NCBI RefSeq assembly: GCF_023667495.1
Contig: NZ_JAMOZL010000004.1
Coordinates: forward strand, 124,001 to 188,000
Direction: 5' to 3'
Source of the DNA: Dyadobacter sp. MSC1_007
Lineage (GTDB): Bacteria > Bacteroidota > Bacteroidia > Cytophagales > Spirosomataceae
DNA: 64,000 bases
Below are positions 45,366 to 54,881 of this stretch, piece by piece. A model generated the notes under the pieces. It worked only from the letters and a program-made list of their open reading frames with translations, searched no databases and had not been told where the DNA came from. Made by a program: the position numbers and the translations under genes. The stretch's first letter is position 1; every line of letters begins with the position of its first letter.

Positions 45366-46799
45366 CTATTCTTGATCCTTGTTGTAAGCCGGTTCAGCCG
45401 CACCACGTTGTCTCACTTTCGCCACACCCGCGATTTTCGCAGGAAGCTGTGCCGATGTTGAACGAATTACTGCCTTAACCTCAGCCATATTGACTACCGG
45501 CAGGTATTTCGAGAACAACAGGAACAATGTGAAGAACAAACCGAATGAGAAGATGTAATCTCCAATGTCATATCTCGTTGGAGAGAACATTGCCCAGCTT
45601 GAAGGGATATAGTCACGGTGCAGAGAGGTTACGATAATTACGAAACGCTCGAACCACATACCGATGTTAACAACTACGGAAATGAAGAATGTAAAGGTGA
45701 TGCTGCGACGCAGTTTTCTTGACCAGAAAAGCTGTGGAGAAATTACGTTACAGGTCATCATCGCCCAGTATGCCCACCAGTAAGGACCGGTCATACGGTT
45801 GAAGAATGCGTAATATTCATATTCAACACCACCGTACCACGCAATAAAGAACTCAGTGATGTAAGCCACACCTACTACCGAACCGGTAAGGGTGATTACC
45901 TTGTTCATGGTCTCGATGTGTTCGAGTGTAATGTAATCTTCAAGCTTGTAAACTACCCTTGTGATCAGCATCAGGTTTTGTACCATCGCAAATCCGGAGA
46001 AGATCGCACCCGCAACGAAGTACGGAGGGAAGATCGTCGTGTGCCATCCCGGAATTACCGAGGTAGCAAAGTCCATACTTACAATCGTGTGTACAGAAAG
46101 TACGAGTGGTGTAGAAAGACCCGCAAGGATCAACGAAATGTATTCGTAACGTGCCCAGGTTTTTGCTGAACCATCCCAGCCCATTGCAAATGTTCCGTAC
46201 ATGAGGCGGGAAATCTTACTTGTAGCACGGTCGCGGATTGTGGCAAGGTCAGGAATAAGACCGATGTACCAGAATACGAGCGAAACCGAGAAATAAGTAC
46301 TGATAGCAAAAACGTCCCAAACAAGCGGTGAGTTAAAGTTTACCCAAAGCGAACCGAATGCGTTAGGTAGCGGAAGTGCCCAGTAAGCCATCCAGGGACG
46401 ACCCATGTGCATTAAGATAAACGAAGCAGCACAGATAACGGCGAAAATCGTCATCGCCTCAGCCGCACGGTTAATAGAAGTTCTCCATTTCTGACGGAAC
46501 AGCAAGAGAATCGCAGAAATAAGTGTACCCGCGTGACCAATACCGACCCACCAAACGAAGTTGGTAATGTCCCAGGCCCAACCTACTGTTTTATTCAAAC
46601 CCCATACACCGAGGCCTTCCCACCAGGTCCAGGCAAGACAAACGGATCCGTAAGCCAAAACCACAAGCGAAATCCCGAAAGCAATCTTCCATTCTTTCGT
46701 AGGAGCGGCTTCTACGTGGCGACATATATCTTCCGTTACGTCTGCGTACGTTTTCCCACCTTGAATCAGCGGTTCTCTTACAGGTGAAGTAACATGCAT
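45366..46799 (-). CDS. actC: Alternative complex III subunit ActC (NrfD/PsrC-like quinol-binding)
   Basis: A 477-residue membrane protein with ten predicted transmembrane segments. WAWDITNFVWWVGIGHAGTLISAILLLFRQKWRTSINR (in parts, residues 78-115) is the classic NrfD signature for quinone binding near the membrane surface. The C-terminus is basic. ActC is the main quinol-oxidising membrane subunit and a homologue of polysulfide reductase subunit C. It follows actB by 50 bases; the short cytoplasmic N-terminus starts MHVTSPVREP. Confidence 0.96.
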   Translation of the reverse strand: MHVTSPVREPLIQGGKTYADVTEDICRHVEAAPTKEWKIAFGISLVVLAYGSVCLAWTWWEGLGVWGLNKTVGWAWDITNFVWWVGIGHAGTLISAILLLFRQKWRTSINRAAEAMTIFAVICAASFILMHMGRPWMAYWALPLPNAFGSLWVNFNSPLVWDVFAISTYFSVSLVFWYIGLIPDLATIRDRATSKISRLMYGTFAMGWDGSAKTWARYEYISLILAGLSTPLVLSVHTIVSMDFATSVIPGWHTTIFPPYFVAGAIFSGFAMVQNLMLITRVVYKLEDYITLEHIETMNKVITLTGSVVGVAYITEFFIAWYGGVEYEYYAFFNRMTGPYWWAYWAMMTCNVISPQLFWSRKLRRSITFTFFISVVVNIGMWFERFVIIVTSLHRDYIPSSWAMFSPTRYDIGDYIFSFGLFFTLFLLFSKYLPVVNMAEVKAVIRSTSAQLPAKIAGVAKVRQRGAAEPAYNKDQE

Positions 46800-46849
46800 A
46801 CTCTATTTATTTATAATGATTGGATCGTCAAAAATTCTAAACTCTGAAA

Positions 46850-49800
46850 TTAAGCGTGTTCTTTCTCCGAAGATGGCTTGGCGGCAGCATCCTTGTTACG
46901 GATTTTTGTCAGATAAGAGATCTGCGGACGAACGTTGATCTCTTCCAGCATGTGGAATGCACGCCCCTCTCTCTCTACCTCCAAAATTTTGGATATTCTG
47001 CTTTCAGGATCGTTCATATCTCCGAATGTGATCGCGTTGGTAGGGCATGAAGATGCACAAGCCACGTTTACTTCACCGTCAACAATGCGTCTTCTCTCTT
47101 TTCTAGCAGTCAGCTTCGCTTCCTGAATTCTCTGAACACACATCGAGCACTTCTCGATAACCCCTCTTGAACGAACAGTTACGTCAGGGTTAATGACCAT
47201 TTTACCAAGGTCATTGTTGAAGTTATAATCGAAATTGTCGTTGTCAAAATATTTGAACCAGTTGAAGCGGCGTACTTTATAAGGGCAGTTGTTTGCACAA
47301 TACCTCGTACCCACACAACGGTTATAAGTCATTTGGTTCAAGCCCTCAGAGCTGTGAGTGGTTGCCAAAACAGGGCATACCGTTTCGCAAGGGGCATTGT
47401 TACAATGCTGGCAAAGCATTGGCTGGAAGGTAACCTCCGGATTTTCAGAAGCAATCTCCAATCCTCTCAAATCTTCAACATCCGCATCGCTGCTGTAATA
47501 GCGGTCGATCCGCAACCAGTGCATTTCACGGCTGTTGATCACTTCCTGGCGTCCTACGACAGGGATATTATTCTCGTTCTGGCAGCTTACTACACATGAT
47601 CCGCAACCGAAGCAGGTGTTCAGATCAATAACCATGCCCCACGAGTGGTTCTTGTATTTATGACCATTCCACAGCGACAGGTCTGTTGCATCCACTTCTC
47701 CTTCTGCAGTCTGGATTTTCGGTACGAACCGTCCAGCCATCGGGTCTTTCTGGAAATGCGCGAGCACTGTTTCCTGCAGAACCGACTTGCGGTTCATTAC
47801 AGTGTTGTGCGTCTGAGTTTGAGCAATCTCTCTGGTTTCACCTGTTTTAGCAACAGTTACTTCGCCAGGAGTAAATGAAAGGAAGCCTTCTGTGAATGTA
47901 GCGAACGGATAAATGTTCTTTCCAACACCATTCGCCGATTTACCAGCTTTCTCACGACCATATCCGATTGTAATAGCAACGGTTCCATTTGCCAGACCAG
48001 GCTGAATGATAACCGGCAATTCAACCGACTTCCCTTTAAAATCAACTTTAACTACGTCACCCTGAGCAAGCCCCAATTCAGCAGCTGTCTTTTGCGACAG
48101 GCCTGCGTGGTTATCCCAGCAAGCTTTCGTTACAGGATCCGGCAACTCTTGCAACCATGGGTTGTTTGCAGCAGCTCCGTTTCCAACTCCGACATTTTCA
48201 AAGATCGCGAGCTCGATTCCGGTTGATGACGCCTTATATTTCTTAGCAATACCCGCAGCAGCTGCGCTCAGGTTTCCTGCAAATGCTGCTCCACTGCCGG
48301 TTGAAGCAGCGGCTGCTACTTCAAATACGCCATCGTGCAATGATTTAACCCAGAACTGCTCAAAATCTCCGGTTCCACTTTGTGGGAAAATATTCTTTCT
48401 CCAGTATGCCTTAACGTATTCGTGATAGTCGGATGCTAATCCCGCCCATTTCAACAGGCTCGATTGTCCCTGACGCGTGCTGAATATCAAACTGATCGCA
48501 GGCTGCGTAAGGCTATATGATCCTGCGATAGGTTCAGCATCACCCCATGATTCGAGGTAATGCGATGCAGGAAGAATGTATTTCAAAAGTGAAGAAGTCT
48601 CATCAGGGCGATCATTGAATGATACGCTCAGTGAAACTTGTGGAAGGGCTGCTGCCAGTTCGGCACCGCGAGGGTGGTCGTAAACCGGATTTGCACCCCA
48701 AAGGATCAGCGCAGATACTTTTCCGCCTTTTACTTCGTCAACAAGCTGGTTCATTGCCACATCGTTACCCTGACGGTAATTTACAGGCTTGTCCAGATTG
48801 ATCGATGATCCGTAGCTTCCAAGTAAGCTGTTCAATGCATTCACAACCACCTGAACCGAAGGATCGTTGATTCCACTTACTACCAGCGCCTGTCCTTTTG
48901 CAGCGATCAGATCGGCTGCTGCTTTGTCGAGGTTAGGTACATTTACGGACGCAACCGATACGGGTGCTCCGCCCAATTTAGCGGCAACCTTATTATATAA
49001 TGCAGCTGCAACCAATCCTAACTGAGATGGTTTTACCGCTGTGCGATAATCTGCATTGGAACCTGTCAGCGACAGGATAGATTCGAACTGATAAAGACGC
49101 GACATTTCCTTTTTGCCACCTTTTTCACTGCTTACACGGCGTGTTTCAGCGAATTGTGATGAAAAGGTGTCCGGAGCCAACCAGGTTCCGAGGAAATCGG
49201 CATCGATACTTACGACCACTTTCGCTTTGCTGAAATCGTAAGAAGGGATAACCGCTTTGCCAAACGACAATTCATTCCCTTTTACAATAGCATAAGAAGA
49301 GTTAGCATCATATACAACGTGTGTTGTAGTCGGATACTTCGTTGTGAAGTCAGCGATAACCGCCTTTGTAGAAGGACTTAATATAGTAGATGAAAGGATA
49401 CGGATCGCACCGCCTTTTGCTGCAATCTGAGTCAGTTGATCCTGAATCTCTTTATCAACAGCCTCCCAGCTTACCTTTGTATCATCTCCCTTTTTGGGGC
49501 CTTTCAGTTTTTCATTGTCATACAATCCCAAAAGAGATGCATGCGCTCTTGAACTTACACCGAAAGATACTTTTGAAAGGGAATTGCTTTCTATTTTAAC
49601 AGGTCTTCCCTCACGGGTTTTAACCAAAATACTATTGTAGTCCCCACCTTCTGCATATGTAGATGCATACCAGTTGGAGATTGTAGGGAATTCGCCCTCA
49701 GGCTTATTTACGTAGGGGATAGCTTTCTTAACAGGCGTTTCACACGCAGCCAAAGATACCGCTGCCATTCCGAAGCCAAGGACCTTCAAAAAATCACGAC

Positions 49801-49945
49801 GATGCGTACCTGCTCCGTCAACCAGACTTTCATACTGGTTTTCAGTAGGTGCACCAGCAAACTCAGAACCTGCGTCTTTTACAAACTTCTCATCATTCCG
49901 CAGCTCTTCAAGTCCCCGCCAGTACCTTTTATTAGTATTTTCCAT
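46850..49945 (-). CDS. actB: Alternative complex III subunit ActB (molybdopterin-oxidoreductase-like, iron-sulfur)
   Basis: A 1031-residue protein that fuses two modules. The N-terminal 720 residues form a molybdopterin-oxidoreductase-like fold preceded by a variant twin-arginine signal (THRRDFLKVLGFGMAAVSLAAC, a lipoprotein-like Cys follows). In other ActB proteins this half has lost its molybdenum cofactor. The C-terminal part (about residues 770-960) is a four-cluster ferredoxin-like domain with CFGCGSCVVSCQ, CQHCNNAPCETVCP, CANNCP, CSMC and CASSCP motifs. It conducts electrons within the complex. The ATG at 49945 is preferred to a TTG at 49957. Confidence 0.96.
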   Translation of the reverse strand: MENTNKRYWRGLEELRNDEKFVKDAGSEFAGAPTENQYESLVDGAGTHRRDFLKVLGFGMAAVSLAACETPVKKAIPYVNKPEGEFPTISNWYASTYAEGGDYNSILVKTREGRPVKIESNSLSKVSFGVSSRAHASLLGLYDNEKLKGPKKGDDTKVSWEAVDKEIQDQLTQIAAKGGAIRILSSTILSPSTKAVIADFTTKYPTTTHVVYDANSSYAIVKGNELSFGKAVIPSYDFSKAKVVVSIDADFLGTWLAPDTFSSQFAETRRVSSEKGGKKEMSRLYQFESILSLTGSNADYRTAVKPSQLGLVAAALYNKVAAKLGGAPVSVASVNVPNLDKAAADLIAAKGQALVVSGINDPSVQVVVNALNSLLGSYGSSINLDKPVNYRQGNDVAMNQLVDEVKGGKVSALILWGANPVYDHPRGAELAAALPQVSLSVSFNDRPDETSSLLKYILPASHYLESWGDAEPIAGSYSLTQPAISLIFSTRQGQSSLLKWAGLASDYHEYVKAYWRKNIFPQSGTGDFEQFWVKSLHDGVFEVAAAASTGSGAAFAGNLSAAAAGIAKKYKASSTGIELAIFENVGVGNGAAANNPWLQELPDPVTKACWDNHAGLSQKTAAELGLAQGDVVKVDFKGKSVELPVIIQPGLANGTVAITIGYGREKAGKSANGVGKNIYPFATFTEGFLSFTPGEVTVAKTGETREIAQTQTHNTVMNRKSVLQETVLAHFQKDPMAGRFVPKIQTAEGEVDATDLSLWNGHKYKNHSWGMVIDLNTCFGCGSCVVSCQNENNIPVVGRQEVINSREMHWLRIDRYYSSDADVEDLRGLEIASENPEVTFQPMLCQHCNNAPCETVCPVLATTHSSEGLNQMTYNRCVGTRYCANNCPYKVRRFNWFKYFDNDNFDYNFNNDLGKMVINPDVTVRSRGVIEKCSMCVQRIQEAKLTARKERRRIVDGEVNVACASSCPTNAITFGDMNDPESRISKILEVEREGRAFHMLEEINVRPQISYLTKIRNKDAAAKPSSEKEHA

Positions 49946-49993
49946 AAAACTATTCAATACAAATGAGTTGTATCCGGTATTAATTTCTAGTGA

Positions 49994-51292
49994 TTAATAG
50001 TGGCATTTTGAACATTCCAAACCACCTATATCCGCAACTTTCAGAGCCTCGTTGCTCTCAGAAGCGTGCAATTGTACCAGCTTGTCATAATACTGATTGT
50101 CCTTCGTATTAACTTCCGTTTTACGGTGGCAATCAATACACCATCCCATTGTGAGTGACGAACGTTGCTGTATTACTTCCATTTTCTCAACTTCACCGTG
50201 GCAGTTCTGACATTCAACTCCACCAACATTTACGTGTTGTGCGTGGTTGAAGTAAGCCAGGTCAGGCAGGTTATGAACGCGCACCCATTCGATAGGCTGG
50301 TTGTTTTCAATGGAAGTATAAATCTTTTGAATTTCAGGAGATTCCTTCTTGATCACGCCGTGGCAGTTCATACAAATGTTGGCGGAAGGAATATGTGCCG
50401 ATTTACCGCGGTTAACGCCGGTATGGCAATAATTACAGTCGATCTTGTATTCGCCTGCGTGCAATTTGTGAGAGAATGAAATAGGTTGCTTAGGGGCATA
50501 ACCCTGCTGAACACCTACACTATACGCACCGTCCAATGTTGCCTTCAAAACCAGCAAAACAAAAATCCAGAGCGTCGCGGAACGAATGGCAGGATCTACT
50601 GAAATCTTTTTAAGCGTATTTCCGAAGCGGGTCATAAAGTCAGACTCACTAGCTTCCGCAGTTTCGCCTTTCACCGCTTTCGACAGCAATGACACGATCA
50701 CCAGCAACACACCAAGCACGAGTACCATCACTACAACCAATGCAACCAGTACGATTACAAAAAGATCGGATGGTGCACCGCCTTTAGCATCACCACCTGC
50801 TGCCGCGGTAGCGCCACCGGCGGGAGCTGCAGCTGCCGGAGCTGCGGTAGCTGCCTGGTCGACATATGCAAAAATCCCTTTAATATCATCGTCTGATAAA
50901 TTAGGGAAGCTCGTCATTTGAGCTTTCGAATATTCGTTGTAAATTTTAACAGCATAAGGATCGCCGGAAGCAATCACTGCCTGAGAATTCCGAACCCATT
51001 TGCTCAGCCAGGCGAAGTCATGACGTCCGCTGGCTCCTTTCAAGCCGGGACCCACTACGCGCTCATCAGTAACAGCATGGCATTGGGCGCAGTTGTTTTT
51101 GAAAAGAGTCTCACCTTTCGCCGCATCCCCACCACCTGCCGGAGCGGCGGCTCCCGCAGCAGCGGCAGTGCTATCCTGAGCAGATACCAATGTTGGGACA
51201 CTTAATAAAAGAGCTATAAAAATAGCCAGAAAGGTTTTTGAGTAACTAAAGAAGGAACAAAACTTAGCGTCCTTTCGGAATGGTATATTCAT
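49994..51292 (-). CDS. actA: Alternative complex III subunit ActA (multi-heme cytochrome c with fused N-terminal cytochrome)
   Basis: A 432-residue protein with a signal peptide (FLAIFIALLLSVPTLVSAQ). Six c-type heme motifs are visible: CAQCH near residue 68 in a class I cytochrome c domain, then CNYCH, CMNCH, CQNCH, CIDCH and CSKCH in the C-terminal part. Two transmembrane segments lie between them (about residues 175-205 and 243-262). Ala/Gly/Pro-rich linkers flank the N-terminal cytochrome. The pentaheme half is typical ActA; the extra N-terminal cytochrome is a fusion that could carry electrons to or from the oxidase. It is first in the long respiratory operon. The ATG at 51292 is preferred over a TTG at 51298. 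Confidence 0.95.
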   Translation of the reverse strand: MNIPFRKDAKFCSFFSYSKTFLAIFIALLLSVPTLVSAQDSTAAAAGAAAPAGGGDAAKGETLFKNNCAQCHAVTDERVVGPGLKGASGRHDFAWLSKWVRNSQAVIASGDPYAVKIYNEYSKAQMTSFPNLSDDDIKGIFAYVDQAATAAPAAAAPAGGATAAAGGDAKGGAPSDLFVIVLVALVVVMVLVLGVLLVIVSLLSKAVKGETAEASESDFMTRFGNTLKKISVDPAIRSATLWIFVLLVLKATLDGAYSVGVQQGYAPKQPISFSHKLHAGEYKIDCNYCHTGVNRGKSAHIPSANICMNCHGVIKKESPEIQKIYTSIENNQPIEWVRVHNLPDLAYFNHAQHVNVGGVECQNCHGEVEKMEVIQQRSSLTMGWCIDCHRKTEVNTKDNQYYDKLVQLHASESNEALKVADIGGLECSKCHY

Positions 51293-51347
51293 AATCAACT
51301 ATTCATTATTCTTCAACAGACAAAACTAGCTTACGATTTTTTATCCA

Positions 51348-51355
51348 CAAAAGTA
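51348..51355 (-). promoter_or_regulatory. Possible -7 element of the respiratory operon promoter
   Basis: The minus-strand TACTTTTG matches TAnnTTTG and lies 56 bases before the actA ATG, suiting a short leader. No good TTTG at -33 was found (the region 19 bases upstream is C/T-rich), so the assignment is weak. Confidence 0.35.
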
Positions 51356-51464
51356 TTTCAGGGATATTTTACCCCACCATCTTATTTATAATTTGTCTAA
51401 TTTATCGGGCTAATTTAACACCGGTTACAAATTTCATTCACTCTGATTTTCAAGCGACTAGCAA

Positions 51465-51513
51465 AAAAAATACCATTTGGAGCTCCTTCAAAAAGCTTTG
51501 TCCAAATGGTATT
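51465..51513 (-). terminator. Terminator downstream of tRNA-Cys, possibly bidirectional
   Basis: AATACCATTTGGA (51469-51481) pairs with TCCAAATGGTATT (51501-51513), a 13-bp stem. On the minus strand it is followed by TTTTTTTTGC; on the plus strand by TTTTTCAGG. It separates rpsA/tRNA-Cys from the respiratory operon. Confidence 0.85.
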
Positions 51514-51568
51514 TTTCAGGCATTTTTTTGTGTGCTAAAACTGGGTAAAAGCGCCACAAATTCTGGGG

Positions 51569-51639
51569 AGGTTCCGAGCGGATTCGAACCGCTGTACGAG
51601 GTTTTGCAGACCTCTGCCTAGCCACTCGGCCACGGAACC
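51569..51639 (-). tRNA. trnC: tRNA-Cys (anticodon GCA)
   Basis: A 71-base cloverleaf: acceptor GGTTCCG pairs with CGGAACC, anticodon loop CTGCAAA with anticodon GCA, T-loop GTTCGAATC with a GCGG/CCGC stem. The discriminator is T; CCA is not encoded. It lies about 88 bases after the rpsA stop codon, between two terminators, so it is probably transcribed alone or by read-through. Confidence 0.96.
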
Positions 51640-51644
51640 AGATT

Positions 51645-51681
51645 TTAAAAATTAGCTGCCGGCACGAGGCTGGCAGCTAAT
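51645..51681 (-). terminator. Terminator after rpsA
   Basis: ATTAGCTGCC (51651-51660) and GGCAGCTAAT (51672-51681) form a perfect 10-bp stem with an 11-base loop. On the minus strand it is followed by TTTTAAAATC. It lies 46 bases after the rpsA stop codon and before tRNA-Cys. Confidence 0.7.
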
Positions 51682-51726
51682 CCGGGTGCAAAAGTATTAA
51701 AAAAAACTTCTGCTTCTTATTTTATT

Positions 51727-53535
51727 TCACTTTTTTCCTTTCTTTTCGCTTTCTTCCATCTGCTCTTTCAATGCAGACAGTACGCTAAGGTCGCCGAAAG
51801 TTGATTTCTCAGCTTCTTTGTTCGATGCTTCAGGAGCCGCAGTGCTCTTAGGCGCTTTCGGTTTTTCTTCTTTTTTCTCCTCAGCTGGCGCACCTGCTTT
51901 TACTTTCGAATGCGTAAGAACGATTTTCTTCTCGTCTTTCAGGAATTCAAGTACAGTGAAGTCAAGGCTTTCACCTACCTCTGCAAATGTACCGTCTTCT
52001 TTCGCAAGGTTTTTGATAGCTGAAACACCTTCGATTCCGTATGGAAGTTCAAGTGTCGCGAACTTATCGCCTTTTGCAACAATCGTAGATTTATGAACAG
52101 AACCCACTTCGAAGATGCTTTCGAAAGTATCCCATGGGTTTTCCTCCAATTGCTTGTGACCAAGAGCAAGACGACGGTTGTCAGCGTCCAGTTCGAGTAC
52201 AACCACTTCCAGTTCGTCATTTACTTTCACGAAGTCGGAAGGATGTTTGATTTTCTTAGTCCAGGACAAGTCGGATACGTGTACCAGACCGTCGATTCCT
52301 TCTTCAAGTTCGATGAAGAGACCGAAGTTGGTCAGGTTACGAACCACACCTTTGTGACGTGTTCCGATTGCATATTTCTCTTTCAATGACGCTTGAGTCC
52401 AAGGATCTTCGGTCAGTTGCTTGATACCAAGAGACATTTTGCGCTCGTTACGATCCAGTGTCAATACTACTGCACTGATTTCGTCATTTACGTTCATGAA
52501 TTCCTGAGGATTGCGCAGGTGCTGAGACCATGACATTTCAGAAACGTGGATCAAACCTTCAACACCTGGTTTGATTTCAAGGAAAGCACCGTAATCCGCA
52601 ACATTAACGATACGACCGGTAACTTTTGAACCAACCTGGATTGCTTCATCAAGAGAATCCCATGGGTGAGACTGAAGTTGTTTCAAGCCAAGAGAAATAC
52701 GTTTTTTCTCTTCGTCGAAATCCAACACAACCACATTCAGTTTCTGATCCAGCGCAAGCAGGTCAGATGGGTGGTTGATACGGCCCCATGAAATATCAGT
52801 GATGTGCAACAGACCGTCAACACCACCAAGGTCTATGAACACACCGAAGTTGGTCATGTTTTTGATCACCCCTTCCAGTACCTGACCTTTTTCAAGGTTG
52901 TTCAGGATCTGCTGGCGTTGTGCTTCAAGATCTTTTTCGATCAGGATTTTGTGAGATACAACTACGTTATCATTTGCGTAGTTAATTTTCACAACTTTAA
53001 CTTCCATACGCTTTCCGACGAAAATATCGAAATCGCGGATTGGCTTCACATCGATTTGTGAACCTGGCAAGAAAGCCTCGATGCCAAATATATCAACGAT
53101 AAGACCACCTTTGGTTCTTCTCTTCACGTTTGCATCGATAACCACATCCTCATCGAATGATTTCTGGATGTTATCCCATGCAGTGATAACTTTTGCTTTT
53201 TTGCGTGAAAGAACAAGCTGGCCTTGTGCGTCTTCCTGGTTCTCTACGTAAACTTCCACTTCGTCGCCGATCTTCATTCCCGGCAGATCGCGGAATTCAT
53301 TGAATGATACGATACCATCAGATTTGAAACCGATGTTAAGGATCACCTCACGGTCTGTAATACCTACTACAACACCTTTAACTACTTCTTTTTCCTGTAC
53401 AGGTGAAATGGTAGTCTCATACATTTGTTCCAGACGATCACGGTCAGCGGTTGAATAACCTGTACCGAAACCTTTGTCTGCTGCTTTGTCCCAATCAAAT
53501 TCGGGAAGAGGTTGACTTGTTTTTTCCTTAGACAT
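51727..53535 (-). CDS. rpsA: 30S ribosomal protein S1
   Basis: A 602-residue protein with about six tandem S1 (OB-fold) repeats, each showing the VKNMTNFGVFIDLGGVDGLLHITDISW-type pattern (in parts; for instance near residues 225-250, 310-335 and 400-425). The last 70 residues are Lys/Glu/Ala-rich and probably disordered. S1 helps mRNAs without strong Shine-Dalgarno sequences reach the 30S subunit, which fits the weak ribosome binding sites in this genome. The gene is flanked by a terminator downstream and a possible promoter at 53624-53631. Confidence 0.97.
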   Translation of the reverse strand: MSKEKTSQPLPEFDWDKAADKGFGTGYSTADRDRLEQMYETTISPVQEKEVVKGVVVGITDREVILNIGFKSDGIVSFNEFRDLPGMKIGDEVEVYVENQEDAQGQLVLSRKKAKVITAWDNIQKSFDEDVVIDANVKRRTKGGLIVDIFGIEAFLPGSQIDVKPIRDFDIFVGKRMEVKVVKINYANDNVVVSHKILIEKDLEAQRQQILNNLEKGQVLEGVIKNMTNFGVFIDLGGVDGLLHITDISWGRINHPSDLLALDQKLNVVVLDFDEEKKRISLGLKQLQSHPWDSLDEAIQVGSKVTGRIVNVADYGAFLEIKPGVEGLIHVSEMSWSQHLRNPQEFMNVNDEISAVVLTLDRNERKMSLGIKQLTEDPWTQASLKEKYAIGTRHKGVVRNLTNFGLFIELEEGIDGLVHVSDLSWTKKIKHPSDFVKVNDELEVVVLELDADNRRLALGHKQLEENPWDTFESIFEVGSVHKSTIVAKGDKFATLELPYGIEGVSAIKNLAKEDGTFAEVGESLDFTVLEFLKDEKKIVLTHSKVKAGAPAEEKKEEKPKAPKSTAAPEASNKEAEKSTFGDLSVLSALKEQMEESEKKGKK

Positions 53536-53623
53536 AAATAGGAATTAGCGCTCTTGAATACATCAGCCACCGAGCTAAATAGCTGAAAATTAGTTAAACA
53601 AGTATTTTTGAAAAATTAGAGCG

Positions 53624-53631
53624 CAAAATTA
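53624..53631 (-). promoter_or_regulatory. Possible -7 element of rpsA
   Basis: Minus-strand TAATTTTG matches TAnnTTTG 89 bases before the rpsA ATG. The -33 position has no clear TTTG, so this is a suggestion only. Confidence 0.4.
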
Positions 53632-53739
53632 CGCGTTTTCGAAATAAATTCCGAAGCGTTTGGCTATTTAATTTGGAAACGGGTAGAAATGCGCCGTTTT
53701 GAGCGCAAAAAGCCAGGAAGTGACCGGAGATTCAGGCGA

Positions 53740-54252
53740 TTATGAGCGGGCTCGCTCCTTGGAACCAAGATATGGAAGCCATTCGTCATCGGCCAGCCCT
53801 GAAAAATCGCGGATGAACATTAAAAAAGAAGGCCGGAAAGGGCGCTGCTTTAACGGCATGTCAACCTCTTCCGGCGTATGGTCTCCTTTTCGGGAATTGC
53901 ATCTTTTACAGGCAGTAGCCAAATTGTCCCACGTGGTTTTCCCTCCTCTTGATTTCGGGATTACATGGTCCAATGTCAGATTGTCGTGCGTTCCGCAATA
54001 CTGACATCGGTTGCCGTCCCGTTTGAAGAGGTTTTGCCTTGTCATGACGACGCCCCTGTACGGTATGTGTATGTAGCGATGGAGCCTTATTACGACAGGC
54101 ATGGGGTACCTGTCATTGACAGTCCTGAGATGCTGCTCGGGGGATTCGGCGAGCATCTCAGCTTTGTTCATATAAACTAACAAAAACGCTTTCGGAACTG
54201 TGCAAACACTTAGTGCGCTATAATCTTGATTCAGAACCAGTACTTTACCCAT
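53740..54252 (-). CDS. HNH endonuclease
   Basis: A 170-residue protein with a C-terminal HNH domain: CQYCGTHDNLTLDHVIPKS near residues 92-110, then TTWDNLATACKRCNSRKGD. The two CxxC pairs bind zinc, and DH (in LTLDHV) with Asn (in WDNL) form the catalytic HNH centre. The N-terminal 80 residues (GKVLVLNQDYSALSVCTVPKAFLLVYMNKAEML) are conserved in a chromosomal HNH family of Bacteroidota and Cyanobacteria not linked to mobile DNA. The ATG at 54252 begins at the usual place. It is probably in a unit with smpB (143 bases upstream). Physiological target unknown. Confidence 0.9.
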   Translation of the reverse strand: MGKVLVLNQDYSALSVCTVPKAFLLVYMNKAEMLAESPEQHLRTVNDRYPMPVVIRLHRYIHIPYRGVVMTRQNLFKRDGNRCQYCGTHDNLTLDHVIPKSRGGKTTWDNLATACKRCNSRKGDHTPEEVDMPLKQRPFRPSFLMFIRDFSGLADDEWLPYLGSKERARS

Positions 54253-54395
54253 GAGCCCTGTGGTAGTTAATTCCCACAATATATGAATTTTTTACCAGAA
54301 AAAACGATCGGATGTTTCCAAATATTGTTGAAAAAAATTCGCAAAATCCGCCGAATATCACCCTGTTAGCACTTTTTACAACTCTTTTTGCTTTG

Positions 54396-54854
54396 TCAGT
54401 AATTGACCCGGTCGGTCTCCCGCTTGATATCGCGCTCCTTAATGGTATCGCGCTTATCATACAGCTTTTTACCTTTTGCAAGCGCAATGTGCAGCTTTGC
54501 TAACCCGCGGTCACTGGTAAAAAGACGCACGGGAATGATCGTCAGTCCCTGGTCTTTTAAGCCTTCGACAAGTTTTCTCCGTTCGCGCTTGGTGATCAGC
54601 AGTTTCCGGTCACGCATTGGCTCGTGGTTGTAGTGCGTGCCCTCGGTGTAAGGCGATATGTGCAGGCTGCGTATGTATAATTCACCATCCATGAACAAGC
54701 AATAGGCATCCTGAAAATTAACTTTCCCCTGCCTGATAGATTTTATTTCAGTACCGGTTAATGCCATACCCGCTGTAATCTCTTCCAGGAAGAAATATTC
54801 AAATGAGGCACGCCTGTTCTTTATATCTACTTTTTTAACTATTTTTTCCGACAT
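54396..54854 (-). CDS. smpB: SsrA-binding protein SmpB
   Basis: A 152-residue SmpB. NRRASFEYFFLEEITAGMALTGTEIKSIRQGKVNFQDAY (in parts, residues 13-50) and HISPYTEGTHYNHEPMRDRKLL match the family core that binds tmRNA, and the basic C-terminal tail (LYDKRDTIKERDIKRETDR) mimics a missing codon-anticodon helix. SmpB delivers tmRNA to stalled ribosomes. The ATG at 54854 is the family start; an upstream extension to 54929 is rejected. tmRNA itself is not seen in this window. Confidence 0.97.
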   Translation of the reverse strand: MSEKIVKKVDIKNRRASFEYFFLEEITAGMALTGTEIKSIRQGKVNFQDAYCLFMDGELYIRSLHISPYTEGTHYNHEPMRDRKLLITKRERRKLVEGLKDQGLTIIPVRLFTSDRGLAKLHIALAKGKKLYDKRDTIKERDIKRETDRVNY

Positions 54855-54881
54855 GATTTTCCCTGAATTAGCAAAGGGTCT

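Noticed and set aside
53740..54252. HNH endonuclease as a sign of a group I/II intron, phage or restriction system
   Set aside because: The N-terminal domain matches a chromosomal HNH family, neighbours are housekeeping genes, and no methyltransferase, integrase or repeats are present.
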